From: Rhizobacter sp.
Lineage (GTDB): Bacteria; Pseudomonadota; Gammaproteobacteria; Burkholderiales; Burkholderiaceae
Reading direction: 5' to 3'
NCBI GenBank assembly: GCA_014379885.1
Contig: JACMKW010000578.1
Coordinates: 1 to 5,296, forward strand
Length of the DNA stretch: 5,296 bases
The notes beneath the pieces were generated by a model. It worked only from the letters and a program-made list of their open reading frames with translations. It was not told the origin of the DNA and made no database searches. Both the position numbers and the translations under genes were made by a program. Positions 4,058-5,296 of this stretch are shown piece by piece (position 1 is the first letter of the stretch; each line of letters begins with the position of its first letter).

Positions 4058-5296
4058 ATGACAGCAGCTCGTGTTGGGATCATCGGCATTGGCCCGAGGG
4101 GTTTGACGTTGTTGGAGCGAATCGTTGCCAACGAACGCGTCGGAAAGTCCGGCAATATTCATATATACATATTCGATCCGAACCCCCCGGGGGTTGGATG
4201 CCATGACCTCGATCAGGATGATCTCTTCCTGGTCAATACCGTGGCAGGGCAAATTACCCAGTTCTCAGACGCGACCGTCACTGGTGCAGGCCCCATCCTG
4301 GAGGGGCCGTCCTTCTACCAATGGCTGGCCGATGAGCGCTGCAGCAGGTTGGGCAGTCGTCGAGGCGATCAACCCATCTCGGCGGATGCCTACTACTCTC
4401 GCGGTTTATTCGGCCGCTATCTTCATTGGGTTTACCACTATCTGGCTGCGCTCGCGCCAGCGCACGTGAAGATAACCCTGGTTCGCGAAACTGTCGTGAA
4501 TGCGGATCGACAGACCGACGATTCCTGGGTTCTCTCCACCAACAAGGATTCGTTCTGCGTCAACTATCTTTTTCTGACGACCGGCCATACCAAGCCTGCA
4601 CGTTCCTTGCCCAATATCAAAGACCCGGAGCGCAGCCAAGCTCGAACCGTGGTGGTCGATGACCCATACCCTATCAAGAAGCAGCTTGCATTCATCAACT
4701 CGAACATGACCGTCGCCATTGAGGGCATGGGGCTCACAACCTTCGACGTGATCGCCGAACTCACAGTCGGGCGCGGAGGGCAGTTCGCCACCAGCCCGAC
4801 CGGCCAGAAGCGGTATGTGGCCTCTGGCCGTGAGCCTCGCCTCGTGACGTACTCGCGGTCCGGGCTCCCGCTCACCGCCCGGGCGCTGAACCAAAAGGGC
4901 GTTTCCGTTCAATACCGCGCCCGATTCCTGCTGGCCGACAAAGTGCGTTCCATGCGAGCGATGCGCAAGCTCGATTTCGTCGCCGACATCTTTCCTCTGC
5001 TGTTGGCCGACATGCAGTACGCCTACTACGAGGCGTACCTGCGTGACCGGCGCGATCCCGTAGCGGCCATGCTCTTCTGCAATCAATTCCTGTATGCAGA
5101 CCTTGATGAGCGCGAGGCGCTGATCAAGCAGTACGTGCCAGCCCCGGATCGCTTCTCCTGGGAACGGCTGATCAACCCCATCCCTCAGGCAGCGCTCGTC
5201 AACCCGGCAGGCTTCAATGCCTGGATGGTGGATTACCTGCGCCAAGACCAGATCGAGGCGAAAAAGGGCAACGTCGACGGGCCGCTCAAGGCCGCC
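4058..5296 (+). CDS. FAD/NAD(P)-binding protein, NAD_binding_9 (YdhS-like) family; 3' end outside window
   Basis: 413 residues are visible with no in-frame stop to the window edge. A dinucleotide-binding motif opens the protein: GIIGIGPRG (7-15), with acidic Asp40 ending strand 2 in YIFDPNPPGVG. Next come LFLVNTVAGQITQF (56-69), where this family usually has an L-x-NT segment, and the flavoprotein motif LTTGHTKP (173-180). A second Rossmann motif, VAIEGMGLTTFDVIAELT (219-236), leads to GRGG. The region RFSWERLINPIP (365-376) and the later NVDGPLKAA resemble the long C-terminal half of this family, whose members often exceed 500 residues. Family substrates are poorly known, so no reaction is assigned; a soluble flavin oxidoreductase or monooxygenase-like role is inferred. 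Early codons include rare ATA and an AT-rich patch (4151-4173), hinting at recent transfer. A hairpin-rich leader precedes it. Confidence 0.85.
   Translation, partial: MTAARVGIIGIGPRGLTLLERIVANERVGKSGNIHIYIFDPNPPGVGCHDLDQDDLFLVNTVAGQITQFSDATVTGAGPILEGPSFYQWLADERCSRLGSRRGDQPISADAYYSRGLFGRYLHWVYHYLAALAPAHVKITLVRETVVNADRQTDDSWVLSTNKDSFCVNYLFLTTGHTKPARSLPNIKDPERSQARTVVVDDPYPIKKQLAFINSNMTVAIEGMGLTTFDVIAELTVGRGGQFATSPTGQKRYVASGREPRLVTYSRSGLPLTARALNQKGVSVQYRARFLLADKVRSMRAMRKLDFVADIFPLLLADMQYAYYEAYLRDRRDPVAAMLFCNQFLYADLDEREALIKQYVPAPDRFSWERLINPIPQAALVNPAGFNAWMVDYLRQDQIEAKKGNVDGPLKAA
4176..4199. repeat. long near-perfect inverted repeat inside the flavoprotein gene
   Basis: ATCC-G-AACCCCC (4176-4187) and GGGGGTTGGAT (4189-4199) match as an 11-bp stem with one extra G and a single central C. 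It encodes the DPNPPGVG turn, so part is explained by Pro/Gly codons, but the flanking ATCC/GGAT symmetry is not required by the protein. Confidence 0.4.

Noticed and set aside
4406..5245. 279-codon minus-strand frame antisense to the flavoprotein gene
   Set aside because: No recognisable motifs, while the opposing frame has clear Rossmann and flavoprotein motifs; typical antisense openness in high-GC coding DNA.
1..5296. CRISPR array, tRNA, rRNA or insertion sequence
   Set aside because: No regularly spaced direct repeats, no cloverleaf or rRNA-like segment, and no transposase frame or terminal inverted repeats were seen.

Overview
The window looks like chromosome of a high-GC betaproteobacterium, most likely a Burkholderiales/Comamonadaceae member. 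I infer this from the strong G/C bias at third codon positions and from the gene families present; no rRNA or other marker gene is here to confirm it.

Layout. (1) Bases 1-360 are the C-terminal end of a Sfp-type 4'-phosphopantetheinyl transferase. (2) Bases 361-619 are intergenic. They hold a good LexA-box-like palindrome (473-490), nested inverted repeats, and a doubtful 27-codon frame on the minus strand. (3) Bases 620-1216 encode a haemerythrin (HHE) domain protein, which converges on the next block. (4) Bases 3561-1250 on the minus strand form a compact three-gene operon: a DUF1275/YoaK membrane protein, a spermidine-synthase-fold protein that lacks one expected active-site Asp, and a class I SAM-dependent methyltransferase. 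The second and third genes overlap as TGATG. (5) Bases 3562-3632 are an AT-rich divergent promoter region with a 10-bp palindrome that lies inside both predicted promoters. (6) Bases 3633-3839 encode a small ribbon-helix-helix DNA-binding protein, the obvious candidate to bind that palindrome. (7) Bases 3840-4057 are about 218 bases of lower-GC sequence containing four consecutive inverted repeats and a 61-codon frame with six cysteines after a Gly-Gly. (8) From 4058 to the window edge runs the first 413 residues of an FAD/NAD(P)-binding protein of the NAD_binding_9 (YdhS-like) type.

How the parts may work together. The DUF1275, SpeE-like and methyltransferase genes are almost certainly co-transcribed, and the ribbon-helix-helix protein may control both its own gene and that operon. 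The most unusual stretch is 3840-4057. Read as RNA, it is a hairpin-rich leader of the flavoprotein gene. Read as protein, it is a cysteine-rich peptide placed directly between a regulator and a flavoenzyme, the layout expected of a modified-peptide precursor. The sequence does not decide between these: coding signal is weak (GC at positions 1/2/3 is about 48/44/52%), while the inverted repeats are directly visible. The phosphopantetheinyl transferase and haemerythrin genes show no functional link to the rest.
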